A stretch of 29,930 bases of DNA from Clostridium_AD sp036569345 (GTDB lineage: Bacteria > Bacillota > Clostridia > Clostridiales > Clostridiaceae). The stretch lies in NCBI RefSeq assembly GCF_036569345.1, contig NZ_DATCQT010000147.1, positions 1 to 29,930 on the forward strand, read 5' to 3'. Shown here in pieces: positions 1-8,344 of this stretch. The translations under genes and the position numbers were made by a program. The notes below the pieces were generated by a model. The model ran no database searches, had not been told where the DNA came from, and saw only the letters and a program-made list of their open reading frames with translations. Positions within the stretch are counted from its first letter, which is position 1. Each line of letters opens with the position of its first letter.

Positions 1-80
1 TTTTAATATTAATTATTATGTAAACCATTAAAAAAGTAAACCGATATAATAATTTTAAATTTTACAAATACAATAAGGCA

Positions 81-95
81 GTAAATACGATTTAC
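81..95. promoter_or_regulatory. operator-like palindrome upstream of deoD
   Basis: GTAAAT-ACG-ATTTAC is a perfect 6-bp inverted repeat with a 3-base centre, lying 10 bases before the predicted -35 of deoD. Related GTAAAC motifs occur at 20-26, 36-42 and 108-112. The position would suit a repressor or activator site. No regulator is identified. Confidence 0.35.
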
Positions 96-105
96 ATAAA
101 GAAGT

Positions 106-134
106 TTGTAAACAACAATAAAGTATAATATAAT
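106..134 (+). promoter_or_regulatory. sigma-A-type promoter for deoD
   Basis: TTGTAA (106-111), a 17-base spacer and TATAAT (129-134). A second overlapping TATAAT at 124-129 has a spacer that is too short. The start site would give a leader of about 100 bases before the deoD ATG. Confidence 0.6.
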
Positions 135-239
135 GAAAAAGTAACTAAAGACATTTTATTTTATATACCCATTTATATGTAAATAAGTACATTAATAGTA
201 ATTGTAGTATTAAACTAAATATAACTAGGAGGTCTTAAC

Positions 240-953
240 ATGATACCAACACCACATATTGAAGTAGATGAAGAAGGAATTATTGCAAAAACAGTATTAA
301 TGCCTGGGGATCCATTACGTGCTCAATTTATTGCTGAGAATTTTTTGAAAAATGTTCAAAAATTTAATAATGTACGAAATATATTTGGATACACAGGCAC
401 ATACAAAGGACGCAAGATATCTGTAATGGCTAGTGGAATGGGTATGCCTAGCATTGGTATATACTCTTATGAATTGTTTAATTTTTATGGTGTAGAAAAT
501 ATTGTACGGATAGGTTCATGTGGTGCCTACACTACGGATTTGAATTTATATGATGTAATATTGTGCACAGACGCTTGGAGTGAATCAAGTTATGCAAAAG
601 TTCAAAGTGGGTATGATGATGATATTATTTCTGCATCATCACAGTTAAATAGTAAGTTAGAGAAAATAGCAGACGACTTAGGTATTAAAGTTCATAAAAA
701 TAGAGTTCATTCTTCAGATGTATTTTATAGAGAAAATTTTAGTGAATTTAAAGATATTTATAAGAATCATGGTTGTACTTGCGTAGAAATGGAATCATTT
801 GCTCTATTTCATAATGCCAATGTATTAGGAAAAAAAGCAGCCTGTTTATTAACTGTATCAGATAATCTAATAACTCAAGAGTTAACTACATCTAAAGAAA
901 GACAAGAAGCCTTTACCAATATGATAGAAATTGCTTTAGAAATGGCTGAATAA
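240..953 (+). CDS. deoD: purine nucleoside phosphorylase, DeoD type
   Basis: This enzyme phosphorolyses purine (deoxy)ribonucleosides to the free base and (deoxy)ribose 1-phosphate in cytoplasmic purine salvage. The 237 residues match the usual size of the hexameric bacterial family. Family motifs are all present: the N-terminal TPHI with His6, the phosphate-binding MPGDPLRA (21-28), GMGMPSIGIYSYEL (66-79), RIGSCGA (90-96), the ribose/base-contacting VEMES (182-186), and Asp208 in TVSDN, which corresponds to the catalytic Asp. The start is supported by AGGAGG seven bases upstream. The next gene follows after 34 bases, so the two may be co-transcribed, although the pathways are unrelated. Nothing is unusual in the protein. 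The call rests on motif recognition and is firm. Confidence 0.95.
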   Translation: MIPTPHIEVDEEGIIAKTVLMPGDPLRAQFIAENFLKNVQKFNNVRNIFGYTGTYKGRKISVMASGMGMPSIGIYSYELFNFYGVENIVRIGSCGAYTTDLNLYDVILCTDAWSESSYAKVQSGYDDDIISASSQLNSKLEKIADDLGIKVHKNRVHSSDVFYRENFSEFKDIYKNHGCTCVEMESFALFHNANVLGKKAACLLTVSDNLITQELTTSKERQEAFTNMIEIALEMAE

Positions 954-987
954 AACATATCACACAATATAGAGGGAGACGACATTA

Positions 988-2631
988 ATGAATTTGAAAG
1001 ATCAGAATGAAAGTTTAAATACTTCAGAGCTAATGGTAAAGTGTCTTGAAAATGAAGGAGTTAAGTACATATTTGGGATACCTGGAGAAGAAAATCTAAC
1101 TTTTTTAAATGCACTCAAAAACTCCAAAATTAAATTTATAACGACCAGGCATGAACAGGGCGCTGCTTTTATGGCTGATGTTTATGGGCGCTTGACGGGT
1201 ACACCGGGAGTATGTCTCTCAACACTAGGGCCAGGAGCTACAAATTTGATGACAGGAGTTGCTGATGCTAATATGGATGGGGCACCACTGGTTGCTCTAA
1301 CAGGGCAAGCTGGAACAGATAGGATGCATTTAGTATCTCATCAGTATTTAGATCTGATTTCTATGTTTGCACCAATTACAAAATGGAATAAACAGGTAGT
1401 AAGACCAGATACAGCACCAGAAATAATAAGGAAAGCCTTTAAACTGGCTGTAAGTGAAATGCCAGGGGCTGTTCATATAGATTTGCCAGAAAATATAGCT
1501 GCTATGACGGCACTCGGAAGACCATTAAGCCATGGAGATAACGAGAAAAGCTATGCTACATACAGCAGCATTAAACGAGCGGCAGCGGCTATAAGTAGTG
1601 CGAAAAATCCAGTTATTCTTGCTGGGAATGGTGTAATACGTTCAAAGGCTAGTGAATCACTTACAGAAATGGTAGACAATTTAAAAATTCCAGTGGCTAA
1701 TACTTTTATGGCAAAAGGTGTGGTTTCATATAAAAATCCATTATCCTTATGGAGTATTGGACTATCACAAAGAGATTATGTAAATCGCTTGTTTGAAAAA
1801 GTGGATTTAGTTATTGCTGTAGGGTATGATATAGTAGAATATGATCCCAAAAAATGGAACAAAAAAGAGGGAATTAAAATTATACATATTGGAGAAGCAA
1901 AAGCTGAAATTAATAAATGTTATATACCTGAAGTAGAGGTTATTGGGGATATATCTTATTCAATCAAGGAAATTAATAATCTTGCATTTAGAAAAGGTGA
2001 TCCAGATGATGCTTTAGATATTAAAAAAGATATGGAGAAAAATTATGAATCCTATTCAGATGATTATAGTTTTCCTATGAAACCTCAAAAAATATTATAT
2101 GATTTAAGGAAGGTAATGGGGGATGATGATATTGTTATATCTGATGTAGGTGCCCATAAGATGTGGATAGCAAGGCATTATAGGTCGGCAAAACCTAATA
2201 CCTGCTTAATATCCAATGGATTTGCCTCCATGGGAATCGCAGTACCTGGTGCAGTAGCAGCTAAACTTGTAAATCCTAAAAGAAAAGTTGTTGCAGTGAC
2301 TGGTGATGGTGGATTTATGATGAATAGCCAGGAGATAGAAACAGCTCTACGAATAGGTACACCTTTTGTAACATTAATATTCAATGACGCCTCTTATGGA
2401 CTTATAAGATGGAAACAGCAGGCTAGGTATGGGGAGGATATGTGCGTAAAATTCACAAATCCTGATTTTGTAATGTATGCACAGTCCATGGGAGCAAAGG
2501 GCTATAGGGTAACAAAGGCAGAAGACTTAATACCAATATTAAAAGAGGCGCTTGCCCAAAACATTCCAGCTATCATAGATTGTCCTGTTGATTATAGTGA
2601 AAATATTAAATTAACAAACGCATTAAAATGA
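988..2631 (+). CDS. alsS: acetolactate synthase, catabolic AlsS-like
   Basis: The predicted reaction condenses two pyruvates to 2-acetolactate and CO2 using thiamine diphosphate. The 547 residues show the three-domain ThDP fold: N-terminal pyrimidine-binding domain with catalytic Glu56 in RHEQGAAFMA, a central domain, and the C-terminal diphosphate domain with GDG at 439-441 ending in ND at 466-467. The segment SHQYLDLISMFAPITKW and the absence of the RFDDR motif (here GYDIVEYDPKKWN) match the FAD-independent catabolic AlsS class rather than the biosynthetic IlvB class. No regulatory small subunit gene is adjacent, which agrees. AGGGAG lies upstream of the ATG. The stop overlaps the next open frame, but the downstream gene probably starts later. 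A related ThDP enzyme of slightly different substrate choice cannot be excluded. Confidence 0.85.
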   Translation: MNLKDQNESLNTSELMVKCLENEGVKYIFGIPGEENLTFLNALKNSKIKFITTRHEQGAAFMADVYGRLTGTPGVCLSTLGPGATNLMTGVADANMDGAPLVALTGQAGTDRMHLVSHQYLDLISMFAPITKWNKQVVRPDTAPEIIRKAFKLAVSEMPGAVHIDLPENIAAMTALGRPLSHGDNEKSYATYSSIKRAAAAISSAKNPVILAGNGVIRSKASESLTEMVDNLKIPVANTFMAKGVVSYKNPLSLWSIGLSQRDYVNRLFEKVDLVIAVGYDIVEYDPKKWNKKEGIKIIHIGEAKAEINKCYIPEVEVIGDISYSIKEINNLAFRKGDPDDALDIKKDMEKNYESYSDDYSFPMKPQKILYDLRKVMGDDDIVISDVGAHKMWIARHYRSAKPNTCLISNGFASMGIAVPGAVAAKLVNPKRKVVAVTGDGGFMMNSQEIETALRIGTPFVTLIFNDASYGLIRWKQQARYGEDMCVKFTNPDFVMYAQSMGAKGYRVTKAEDLIPILKEALAQNIPAIIDCPVDYSENIKLTNALK

Positions 2632-2648
2632 ATTATAAGGAGTACTTT

Positions 2649-2885
2649 ATGAGAAAAGTTTATAAGGATCCCAGGAAATTAGCCACATGTTTAAAGGATT
2701 TAGTAGATTTCTATTTAGATGATGTTATGACATATGACAAGCTAAAAGAAAAAATAATTATTCTACTTAATGCAAACGAGGACAGGATTTATAAAGATGG
2801 AATAATATCTTTAAAAATATCTAATATAATAGGTAGTCTTAGAGTGGATATTATTGATAAGATATTTTCAGAAAGACAAATTTAA
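2649..2885 (+). CDS. small conserved clostridial protein, unknown function
   Basis: The gene encodes 78 residues beginning MRKVYKDPRKLATCLKDL. An in-frame ATG exists at 2628, overlapping the upstream stop, but AAGGAG at 2637-2642 with a 6-base gap points to 2649 as the start. The protein is soluble, helical and charged, without a signal peptide or membrane segment. Its opening resembles a small family common in clostridia (I recall the TIGR04540 type, unverified), which has no known function. It sits 17 bases after the acetolactate synthase and before a terminator, so it ends that transcription unit. Confidence 0.75.
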   Translation: MRKVYKDPRKLATCLKDLVDFYLDDVMTYDKLKEKIIILLNANEDRIYKDGIISLKISNIIGSLRVDIIDKIFSERQI

Positions 2886-2948
2886 TTATGAAAATACAAA
2901 AAAATATTTTAAGTAAAGTAGTCTATGTGTTATAAATAAAACTAATGG

Positions 2949-2982
2949 AAACCGTACACTAAAAATAAGGTGCACGGTTTTT
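2949..2982 (+). terminator. rho-independent terminator
   Basis: The arms AAACCGTACAC and GTGCACGGTTT pair with one A-C mismatch around a 10-base loop and run into TTTTT. The hairpin closes the deoD-alsS-small gene unit. Confidence 0.75.
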
Positions 2983-3039
2983 CACTTGTGAACTAGTATA
3001 TGAAAAGCATAGGCCTATCTTAATAGATTAATAAATTGC

Positions 3040-3068
3040 TTGTATATATCTCTTTTAGAATATATAAT
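3040..3068 (+). promoter_or_regulatory. promoter of the 43-aa peptide gene
   Basis: TTGTAT (3040-3045), a 17-base spacer and TATAAT (3063-3068), about 40 bases before the ATG at 3110. Confidence 0.55.
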
Positions 3069-3109
3069 GTATTAAGGTAAAAAATGTTTAAATAGTAAGG
3101 AGTGGTATA

Positions 3110-3241
3110 ATGGCTAAAAATAAACCGGCTTTTCCATCAAGTAAGAATAAATCAACAAATGAACAGGGATCAAAAGTTGATAATAAAACTTCTCTGCCAA
3201 CACCAAAGAAAAACTTAAGAGGCAATTCTAGGGGACAATAA
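3110..3241 (+). CDS. 43-aa basic, disordered peptide
   Basis: The open frame starts MAKNKPAFPSSKN and ends LRGNSRGQ. It has AAGGAG at 3097-3102 with a 7-base gap, and a good promoter at 3040-3068. The peptide is rich in Lys, Asn, Ser and Pro, has no hydrophobic stretch and should be unstructured. I do not recognise a family. Its own promoter and ribosome site argue that it is expressed. Small, basic, disordered proteins of this kind are common in spore-formers, but a sporulation role is a guess. Confidence 0.6.
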   Translation: MAKNKPAFPSSKNKSTNEQGSKVDNKTSLPTPKKNLRGNSRGQ

Positions 3242-3589
3242 ATATCATTAAAGATTTATAATAAAAATTTTAAAGATAAAAATAGATAATAAAATTTCAC
3301 AATTATCTCATATAAATAATGGAATTTGTGGAGGACTATTTGATTTTTATAAGGGTATCGAGTGGATGATTTCTGGGAATCTATTTGTACTTGGAGATTT
3401 TAATCATTAGTCCTAATGATTTTTAAAAGCAAAACACATCATATACGAGGATAATATCGGTATAAATAGAGAATATCATTACTAGAACTCATCAAGGTAA
3501 TATGCCAGTTGAGTTAATTTAACGAGGAATACTTTAATTAGAAAAATATAGATAAGATGACCATAATTTTATTTTTAGAGGAGAAATTT
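3242..3589. other. intergenic region with hairpin and possible gene remnant
   Basis: No intact gene is seen in these 348 bases. A plus-strand frame open from 3252 has no usable start but ends in protein-like text, GLFDFYKGIEWMISGNLF and a stop near 3410, which may be a decayed coding tail. That stop lies in a perfect 9-bp inverted repeat (3402-3421, AATCATTAG-TC-CTAATGATT) followed by Ts, a possible terminator. A smaller palindrome, GTTAA-T-TTAAC, lies at 3513-3523. No strong promoter for the following gene is obvious. Confidence 0.4.
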
Positions 3590-6334
3590 ATGAACTTTGG
3601 GATAGGGAGAAATAAAAGGAAGACATTGATCATTTTTCTTATAACTATTTTAGTTATGACAGAATTGCTTTTTCTATTGCCAAACATACATACGTTTGCT
3701 CAAAGTGGAAGAACAAAAATAATAGTTCATTATGCTAAAAATCCAAGCAGCAATTTGAAATGGAAGTTATGGATGTGGCCTGATAAGCCTGAAAAAAAAG
3801 ATGGTAATATGTTTGAGTTCACTAGCTATGATGCATTTGGTCAGGTCTGTGAAGCTGAATTTGACGGAGATTATAATAAGGTAGGATTTATAGTAAGCAC
3901 GGACGAATGGGAAAAGGACACTAAGGACGACAGATTTATTGAAAAATTCAAAAATGGGGTTTCAGAAGTCTGGCTTAAAGGAGGCGACTCTAATGTTTAC
4001 TATTCTGAGGCTGAAGCTAATGCTAAAAAGGGAGCGACTGTAGCTGGAAAGGCACTAAATAAACCAAGTCAATTTATAGCAGCAAAATTAGATGAACTGA
4101 ATATCATAAACATAGAAACAAACGTGCCGTTTTCATTCATTCCAAATAGTTCTCAAGGCATTAATATTAAGGTAAATGGTGTGATCGCAAAAATAAAAAG
4201 TGTAACAAGTAACCAAGTAAAGGATGGCACTACTACAGTTGCCAAAATAGAACTTAATGAAAATGTGGAATTAGATAAAAAAATTACAGTTTCCATGAAA
4301 GGTTTTGTGGAAAAGGAAGTAACATTTGGAGATGTGCTGTCAAGTGCAGGCTTTGATAAAATGTTTTCTTATGAAGGAAATGATTTAGGTAATACTTATT
4401 CTACAAGTAAAACTACCTTTAGAGTTTGGGCTCCAACAGCAACTGAGGTAAAGCTTGTAACCTACAAAAATTGGGATGATAAAAGTGGTAACGAAGTTAG
4501 CATGAAGAAAAGTGAAAAGGGAACATGGACTTCTGAACTAACTGGAGATCAAAAGGACATATTTTATACATATAAAGTTAACATAAAAGGAGTCTGGAAT
4601 GAGGCTGTAGATCCTTATGCTCGTTCTGTATCAGTAAATGGAGATAAGGGTGCCGTGATTGACTTAAAGGAAACAGTTCCTAAAACATGGTCCAGTGAAA
4701 AACCTAATTTTACTAATTTAAATGATGCAATAATATACGAACTACATGTTAGAGACTTTTCTATAGATAAAAATAGTGGTATAGAAAATAAGGGAAAATT
4801 TTTAGCATTTACTGAAACCGGAACAAAGGGAAGCGATGGTCAGCCAACAGGAATTGATTACATAAAAAATTTAGGGGTAACTCATGTAGAGCTTATGCCA
4901 ATATTTGATTTCTCTACTGTGAATGAAGCTTCAAATAAATTGCAATACAACTGGGGGTACAATCCAAAAAACTATAATGCTCCTGAAGGAAGTTATTCAA
5001 CGGATCCATTTAACCCTATCACGAGAGTTAAAGAATTAAAACAAGCAGTACAATCGTTTCACGATAATGGACTTAGAGTAACTATGGATGTAGCTTATAC
5101 TCATATGTACAATGGTAATGATTCTAATTTCAATAAACTTGTACCAGGATATTATTTTAGAACTAATGAGAATGGTACCTTTTCAAATGAGAGCGGTTAT
5201 GGAAATACGATTGCCTCAGAAAATTCAATGGCAAGAAAATTTATTGTAGATTCAGTGTCATATTGGGCAAAAGAGTATAATTTAGATGGTTTCAATTTTG
5301 ATCTTATGGGACTCATCGATATAAAGACAATAAATGAAGTTCGGAAAAAATTAAGTAGTATAGATCCATCCATTATCATTACTGGGGACGGTGCTGATTT
5401 GGGGACTACTCTTGCCCCAGATATGAAAGCTACAAAAGTAAATTCGAGTAAAATGCCTGAGATAGCACAATTTAACGATGTAGTGCGTGATGGAATAAAA
5501 GGTAGCGTGTTTGTTGCAAAAGCAAAAGGATTTGTTAATGGCAAACCACTAGTAGAGACGGATATTAAAAAAGGAATAGTTGGAGGAATCGATTATTCGA
5601 ATACTATAAAAACCTGGGGGAAAGTAGAACCTGTACAATTTGTTAATTATGTTGAATCTCACAATAATAATACATTATGGGATAAACTTCTTATAACAAA
5701 TCCAAATGTCAATGATAAAGTAAGGTTAAAAATGGATAAAATGGCTGACTCTATTATTCTTACTTCACAAGGTATTCCATTCATGCAAGCCGGACAGGAA
5801 TTTTTGAGAACTAAGGCTGGAGTTAAAAATTCTTATCAATCTAATGATAATATAAATAAACTTGATTGGACACTAAAATCTAAAAACATTGAAACTATTG
5901 ATTATTTAAAAGGTTTAATAGAGTTAAGAAAAACACATCCTGCCTTTAGAATGACTTCAGCAGATATGATTAAGAAAAACTTGAAATTTTTAGTAGTCCC
6001 TGAAAATGTTGTGGCATATGAAATGAACTACAATGCAAATATGGATTCTTGGGCGCATATCGTAGTAGCTTTTAATGCAAATAGAGAAGATAAAACTATT
6101 AAATTATCCAAAAAGGGCACGTGGAATATTGTAGTAAATGCTGAAAAAGCGGGTGTTAAAACTATAAACCAATTTAGTGGTGGTTATTTGGTAGTTCCAG
6201 CACTAAGCTCTATTGTAATATATTATGAATCAAACAATATATTTACAACATTAAATTTTTGGATTTACACTATAATAGTTTTAGCTGGGGTTGCTACCAT
6301 AATATTACTTTTAAAAGGTAGAAAGAAAGAATAA
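3590..6334 (+). CDS. secreted, membrane-anchored pullulanase-like protein with altered active site
   Basis: The start at 3590 is chosen over an upstream in-frame ATG (3557) because AGAGGAG precedes it by 6 bases, giving 914 residues. Order: signal peptide (1-38, hydrophobic core then TFAQS), CBM41-type starch-binding domain with the Trp-rich WKLWMWPD, a linker beta domain, CBM48 (about 260-355), GH13 pullulanase barrel (about 375-790), C-terminal beta domain, and a final membrane helix (about 890-908) ending KGRKKE. The architecture is type I pullulanase tethered outside the membrane. The active site is abnormal: region I reads DVAYTH (500-505), region II GFNFD has Asn569 where GH13 has invariant Arg, the acid/base Glu is Asp600 (TGDGAD), and the transition-state Asp is Asn692 (ESHNNN). 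The nucleophile Asp571 remains, and YNWGYDP reads YNWGYNP. Amylopullulanase activity is therefore doubtful; glucan binding is more likely. The intact paralogue lies at 27764. Confidence 0.9.
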   Translation: MNFGIGRNKRKTLIIFLITILVMTELLFLLPNIHTFAQSGRTKIIVHYAKNPSSNLKWKLWMWPDKPEKKDGNMFEFTSYDAFGQVCEAEFDGDYNKVGFIVSTDEWEKDTKDDRFIEKFKNGVSEVWLKGGDSNVYYSEAEANAKKGATVAGKALNKPSQFIAAKLDELNIINIETNVPFSFIPNSSQGINIKVNGVIAKIKSVTSNQVKDGTTTVAKIELNENVELDKKITVSMKGFVEKEVTFGDVLSSAGFDKMFSYEGNDLGNTYSTSKTTFRVWAPTATEVKLVTYKNWDDKSGNEVSMKKSEKGTWTSELTGDQKDIFYTYKVNIKGVWNEAVDPYARSVSVNGDKGAVIDLKETVPKTWSSEKPNFTNLNDAIIYELHVRDFSIDKNSGIENKGKFLAFTETGTKGSDGQPTGIDYIKNLGVTHVELMPIFDFSTVNEASNKLQYNWGYNPKNYNAPEGSYSTDPFNPITRVKELKQAVQSFHDNGLRVTMDVAYTHMYNGNDSNFNKLVPGYYFRTNENGTFSNESGYGNTIASENSMARKFIVDSVSYWAKEYNLDGFNFDLMGLIDIKTINEVRKKLSSIDPSIIITGDGADLGTTLAPDMKATKVNSSKMPEIAQFNDVVRDGIKGSVFVAKAKGFVNGKPLVETDIKKGIVGGIDYSNTIKTWGKVEPVQFVNYVESHNNNTLWDKLLITNPNVNDKVRLKMDKMADSIILTSQGIPFMQAGQEFLRTKAGVKNSYQSNDNINKLDWTLKSKNIETIDYLKGLIELRKTHPAFRMTSADMIKKNLKFLVVPENVVAYEMNYNANMDSWAHIVVAFNANREDKTIKLSKKGTWNIVVNAEKAGVKTINQFSGGYLVVPALSSIVIYYESNNIFTTLNFWIYTIIVLAGVATIILLLKGRKKE

Positions 6335-6372
6335 CATTATAATATATTGATTGTTTATTAGGGAGATGTTAG

Positions 6373-7269
6373 ATGTTTATCATAATATTTTTTATATCAA
6401 TATTAATTGTTATTACAATTATAGGGTGGCATTTTTCTAGTATGGTCATATACCCTAAGGTCCAGGATTATACTTATACTTATAATTATGAATTAGAAAA
6501 AGGCAAAATGGGAAGATTTGATAATTTAGAAAAACAAGAAATATATATTGATTCCCAATATGGCTATAAGATTCATGGATTCTTTTTTTTAAATAATAAT
6601 TCAAAAAACATTATAATATTGTGTCACGGAATAAATTGGAGTTTATATGGTTCTGCAAAATACATGGATATGTTTCTGAAAAGAGGCTTTGCTGTGTTTA
6701 TTTATGATCATAGAAACCATGGTCTAAGTGGTGGAAGTGACACTTCGTTTGGTTATTATGAAAAGTTTGATTTAAAAAAATGTACAGATTATCTATTTGA
6801 TAAATTGGGGGAAGATATAATAGTCGGATTACATGGCGAGTCCATGGGTGCTGGCATAGTCCTTCAAAATATTGCAATAGACCATAGAATTAAGTTTTGC
6901 ATAGAAGACTGTGGATATTCTGATGCAGAAGCTTTGTTTAAGCACAGATTAGAGAAAGATTATAATATAAAGAGATTCCCTTTAATTAAATTATCAAGTA
7001 AGATTACAAAAATGAGAGTTGGCTGGGAATTTAAAGACGTATCTCCGATAACTACTCTACCTATGGTGAAAATCCCGATATTGTTTATTCATGGTGATGA
7101 AGATGACTATGTTCCTACTTTTATGTGCAAACAAATGTACAAGATAAAGAAAGGATACAAAGATATATATATCGCTTCTAATGCAGGTCATGCAGAGGTG
7201 TATTGGAAAAACAAAGATGAATATGAAAACAGGGTAGATATATTTTTAAAGGCTATTAATATAATCTAG
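6373..7269 (+). CDS. membrane-tethered alpha/beta hydrolase
   Basis: The 298-residue protein has an N-terminal hydrophobic helix (2-19) that probably anchors it in the membrane, followed by an alpha/beta hydrolase fold. The triad is visible: Ser157 in the nucleophile elbow GESMG, Asp244 in HGDEDDYVP, and His273 in AGHAE. The oxyanion region is CHGINW (84-89). It resembles the YqkD/YfhR group of uncharacterised esterases or peptidase-like hydrolases; the substrate is unknown. GGGAG lies 7 bases before the ATG. The gene begins 38 bases after the pullulanase-like gene and its stop abuts the next gene's leader, so the three are probably one operon. Confidence 0.85.
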   Translation: MFIIIFFISILIVITIIGWHFSSMVIYPKVQDYTYTYNYELEKGKMGRFDNLEKQEIYIDSQYGYKIHGFFFLNNNSKNIIILCHGINWSLYGSAKYMDMFLKRGFAVFIYDHRNHGLSGGSDTSFGYYEKFDLKKCTDYLFDKLGEDIIVGLHGESMGAGIVLQNIAIDHRIKFCIEDCGYSDAEALFKHRLEKDYNIKRFPLIKLSSKITKMRVGWEFKDVSPITTLPMVKIPILFIHGDEDDYVPTFMCKQMYKIKKGYKDIYIASNAGHAEVYWKNKDEYENRVDIFLKAINII

Positions 7270-7299
7270 ATGGTAAAAGGAGAGATGAGGAGGATTTTA

Positions 7300-8244
7300 A
7301 TGTTTCAGTTACCACAAAATTATAAAAAGTATTTATATACAACTAATTATTCTATGGATGAAGAGAGCTTATGCAAAATGGAAATCAAGTGTCTCTTTAA
7401 TAAACCACTTGATGGCAAGCACTTATTTTCTGATATTTATGTTGATCCCTCTAGAAGTCCCTTTATTAAAAAATGCATTTCAATAATGTATATTGGCGAA
7501 ACAATAAAGCAAATCATAAATCAAATTGTTATAGACAAATTTACCAGTTTAAATTATAAGGTTGAGTTTATCAAAACAGCTGATGAAAATATGGGTTTTC
7601 ATGAGGGACGTAGTATTGAATATGAAATAGGATTTAATATACTGGGAGAAGCGGAAATGAAAAATCCGGCAATTATTTTTGGTATAACAAAAATATTAGA
7701 TAAATGGATATTTGGTGAATGTGAAAGCAATACTTCTGAATGGTTATTTCACAATAAAAAACCTTTTTCTTATTCTAATGCGCTAAAGGTAACCGTATGT
7801 CGAGCACTAGTTAATATAGCTGTAGGTAATAATTTGAATTGTAGTGTTGTGGATCCATGTTGTGGAATTGGAACAGTACTCATAGAAGCTATTTCAATGC
7901 AAATTAATATTAAAGGTTATGAGTTAAACTCATTAATTGGTAAAAATGCAAAAACAAACCTTAGGTATTTTGGATATGATGATATAATAACTATTGGCGA
8001 CATGAATGATATTCAAAATAAATTTGATGTTGCAATAATTGATCTTCCGTATGGTATATTTACACAAATCACCACCGGTGAGCAGTTAGCCATAATGCAT
8101 AGTGCCCGTAGAATAGCAGACAGGATGGTAATTATTACTTTTGAGGATATGATGTTGCAAATTACATCAGTTGGTTTTCATATAGATGATAGGTGTACTG
8201 TGTCTAAAGGAACTTTTAAAAGATATATATACATATGTAGTTAG
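7300..8244 (+). CDS. Trm11-like / UPF0020 RNA methyltransferase
   Basis: The protein is predicted to methylate an RNA base, most likely tRNA guanosine N2, with S-adenosylmethionine. In-frame ATGs at 7270 and 7285 are upstream, but GAGGAGG at 7287-7293 with a 6-base gap favours 7300, giving 314 residues. The C-terminal Rossmann domain has motif I VDPCCGIGTV (184-193), the acidic strand end KGYELN (205-210), and motif IV DLPYG (248-252), a variant of the usual DPPYG. The N-terminal half (about 1-150) is divergent and may be a reduced RNA-binding (THUMP-like) region. It follows the hydrolase gene with 30 bases and ends at a strong terminator. The exact target cannot be read from the sequence. 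Confidence 0.75.
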   Translation: MFQLPQNYKKYLYTTNYSMDEESLCKMEIKCLFNKPLDGKHLFSDIYVDPSRSPFIKKCISIMYIGETIKQIINQIVIDKFTSLNYKVEFIKTADENMGFHEGRSIEYEIGFNILGEAEMKNPAIIFGITKILDKWIFGECESNTSEWLFHNKKPFSYSNALKVTVCRALVNIAVGNNLNCSVVDPCCGIGTVLIEAISMQINIKGYELNSLIGKNAKTNLRYFGYDDIITIGDMNDIQNKFDVAIIDLPYGIFTQITTGEQLAIMHSARRIADRMVIITFEDMMLQITSVGFHIDDRCTVSKGTFKRYIYICS

Positions 8245-8263
8245 AATTCATTAAAAATAAAAG

Positions 8264-8303
8264 CAGAGTGCATAAAGCATTTTATTTATACACTCTGTTT
8301 TTA
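8264..8303 (+). terminator. rho-independent terminator after the methyltransferase gene
   Basis: CAGAGTGCATAAA (8264-8276) pairs with TTTATACACTCTG (8285-8297) with one mismatch, followed by TTTTTATT. An A-rich run on the other side lets it serve the convergent minus-strand gene at 8345 as well. Confidence 0.8.
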
Positions 8304-8344
8304 TTTGTTTTAATTTTTAATTAAAAATATTATTACTAAATTTT

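Noticed and set aside
81..95. CRISPR or satellite repeat upstream of deoD
   Set aside because: The copies are too short and irregularly spaced for an array; only an operator role is plausible.
2178..2384. Minus-strand open frame inside the acetolactate synthase gene
   Set aside because: It is antisense to a conserved catalytic region, with no ribosome site and no family resemblance.
5197..5544. Minus-strand 115-codon open frame inside the pullulanase-like gene
   Set aside because: It is a shadow of the conserved GH13 barrel and has no start signal.
3590..6334. Sequencing error as the cause of the altered pullulanase active site
   Set aside because: Several separate codons differ with the frame intact, and the surrounding sequence is well conserved; independent errors at just these sites are unlikely.
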